64,000 nucleotides of DNA from Prado023 sp963747335. Lineage in GTDB: Bacteria; Actinomycetota; Actinomycetes; S36-B12; CAIYMF01. The notes under the pieces are model-generated. The model worked only from the letters and a program-made list of their open reading frames with translations, ran no database searches and was not told the origin of the DNA. Position 1 is the stretch's first letter. Every line of letters begins with the position of its first letter. The translations under genes were made by a program, and so were the position numbers. Below are positions 63,190 through 64,000 of the stretch, piece after piece. The stretch is taken from contig CAVVEV010000003.1 in NCBI GenBank assembly GCA_963747335.1, positions 1-64,000 on the forward strand. Direction: 5' to 3'.

Positions 63190-64000
63190 ATGACGGACAC
63201 CGCACCTGCCCAGCGTTCCACGGGTCTCGACCGCGGGCTGCTCACCCCAGAGCAGGTCGCGCAGTTCGACCGCGACGGCTACCTCGTGCTCAAGCAGCAC
63301 ATCGACCCCGACCTGCTCACCCGGCTGCGGGCCGCCTCCGAGCGGTGGATGGCCGACGGGCTTGCGCGGGGTCCGCAGGTCGGCAGCGACTGGCTCTTCG
63401 CGGACCGCCCCCTGGGGACGGTGATGTGGCGCGTTGACTACATCCACGACAAGGGCGAGCCCGCCTCTCTCGAGCTGCTCGGTTCGCGCGCGGTGCTCGG
63501 CATCGCGGAGAGCCTGGCCGGCCCCGATTTCGTGCCGACGTACGAGTCGATGGTGATGAAGGCCGCGGGGGACGGTGCCCCGGTCCCGTGGCACCAGGAC
63601 GCCGTGCACCCGCGAAGGCACCGGCTGTTCAACATCGACGTGTACCTCGATGACTCCCGCCACGGTGCCGGCGCGCTGCATGTGATCCCCGGTTCTCAGG
63701 TGCGGCGCACCGATGCGTGCGCGCTCGCTGAGACCTACGGCTGGGACCTGCCCGGTGCCATCGAGGTGGAACTCGAGGCGGGCGACGTGCTCGTGCACGA
63801 CGACATGATCGTCCACGGCTCACCCCCGGCCTCAGGAAACGCCTTGCGTCGCACGATCTACCTCGAGTTCCGGGCCGCGCAGTCGATCCTCGAGGACGGG
63901 CCGTGGACCCCGGAATGGATGCATGCGAGGCTGCGGCTCATTCCGCTCGCGCTCGCCGAACGCGCCGGGTGGGTCGGGACGGACGAGCAGTTCGAGTGGC
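63190..64000 (+). CDS. Phytanoyl-CoA dioxygenase (PhyH) family protein, 3'-truncated by window end
   Basis: An Fe(II)/2-oxoglutarate dioxygenase-like protein; 270 residues are visible and no stop is reached. It starts MTDTAPAQRSTGL, then TPEQVAQFDRDGYLVLKQHI. The iron motif H-x-D is in VPWHQDAVHP and the distal histidine in VHDDMIVHGSPPASGN; the 2-oxoglutarate arginine is probably in LRRTIYLEF. The substrate is unknown. It was found by reading directly from the ATG at 63190. The AraC-type regulator is divergent from it. Confidence 0.85.
   Translation, partial: MTDTAPAQRSTGLDRGLLTPEQVAQFDRDGYLVLKQHIDPDLLTRLRAASERWMADGLARGPQVGSDWLFADRPLGTVMWRVDYIHDKGEPASLELLGSRAVLGIAESLAGPDFVPTYESMVMKAAGDGAPVPWHQDAVHPRRHRLFNIDVYLDDSRHGAGALHVIPGSQVRRTDACALAETYGWDLPGAIEVELEAGDVLVHDDMIVHGSPPASGNALRRTIYLEFRAAQSILEDGPWTPEWMHARLRLIPLALAERAGWVGTDEQFEW

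Overview
The window is dominated by GC-rich DNA with dense, often 4-bp-overlapping genes, frequent GTG starts and actinobacterial gene types: a DipZ-like CcdA/thioredoxin protein, a SigK/anti-sigma pair, an OleA-OleBC-OleD cluster with fused OleBC, and a SorC-controlled sugar ABC operon. It most likely comes from a free-living member of the Actinomycetota; nothing seen fixes the genus. The first ~980 bases do not fit. They are AT-rich, carry a membrane protein with a PEGA-like domain and the 3' part of a cyclophilin gene, and join abruptly to the 3' end of a tyrosine recombinase gene. This is either the edge of an integrated element or, more likely, an assembly chimera.

Layout. 1-1245: foreign left edge and recombinase remnant. 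1246-1989: non-coding, with hairpins, a 12-bp triple repeat and a tRNA 3'-half-like sequence (possible att region). 2.0-6.4 kb: trmB, an F420/NADP reductase-like gene, pirin, an unknown membrane protein, mutY. 6.4-12.2 kb: a minus-strand operon of FGGY kinase, inositol-phosphatase-like protein, sphingosine-phosphate-lyase-like PLP enzyme and glgB. 12.3-18.7 kb: DoxX-like protein, carotenoid-isomerase-like flavoprotein, ABC-2 exporter pair, broken cupin and monooxygenase-like genes, DksA/TraR protein, glutaminase. 18.8-28.4 kb: P2-type ATPase, GNAT, UvrA-like protein, DUF318/TIGR03943 permease pair, copper chaperone. 28.5-33.2 kb: oleA-oleBC-oleD (long-chain olefin synthesis from acyl-CoA). 33.2-35.3 kb: ArsR-rhodanese, DsrE, truncated cysteine desulfurase. 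35.3-39.9 kb: extracytoplasmic thiol redox genes (thioredoxin lipoprotein, CcdA, DipZ) with ECF sigma and anti-sigma. 39.9-49.7 kb: glycogen phosphorylase, single-domain response regulator, LOG protein, PhoU, a glycosyltransferase/pyruvyltransferase fusion, an exporter membrane domain, MgsA, ChrA. 49.7-62.1 kb: SorC regulator, sugar ABC importer, alpha-galactosidase, galactokinase, an unrecognised GT-B-like protein, GlpD. 62.3-64 kb: AraC regulator and a PhyH-type dioxygenase cut by the window end.

The most interesting unit is 49.7-62.2 kb. A near-identical 14-bp palindrome lies in the sorC/binding-protein divergent promoter and upstream of glpD. Together with alpha-galactosidase and galactokinase this suggests, as inference, joint catabolism of an alpha-galactosyl-glycerol compound, with a conserved but unrecognised 513-residue GT-B-like protein in the same operon.

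Sequence quality needs care. At least five otherwise well-conserved genes between 9.8 and 39.6 kb are frameshifted, and every shift is a +1 insertion. That points to consensus errors rather than gene decay.
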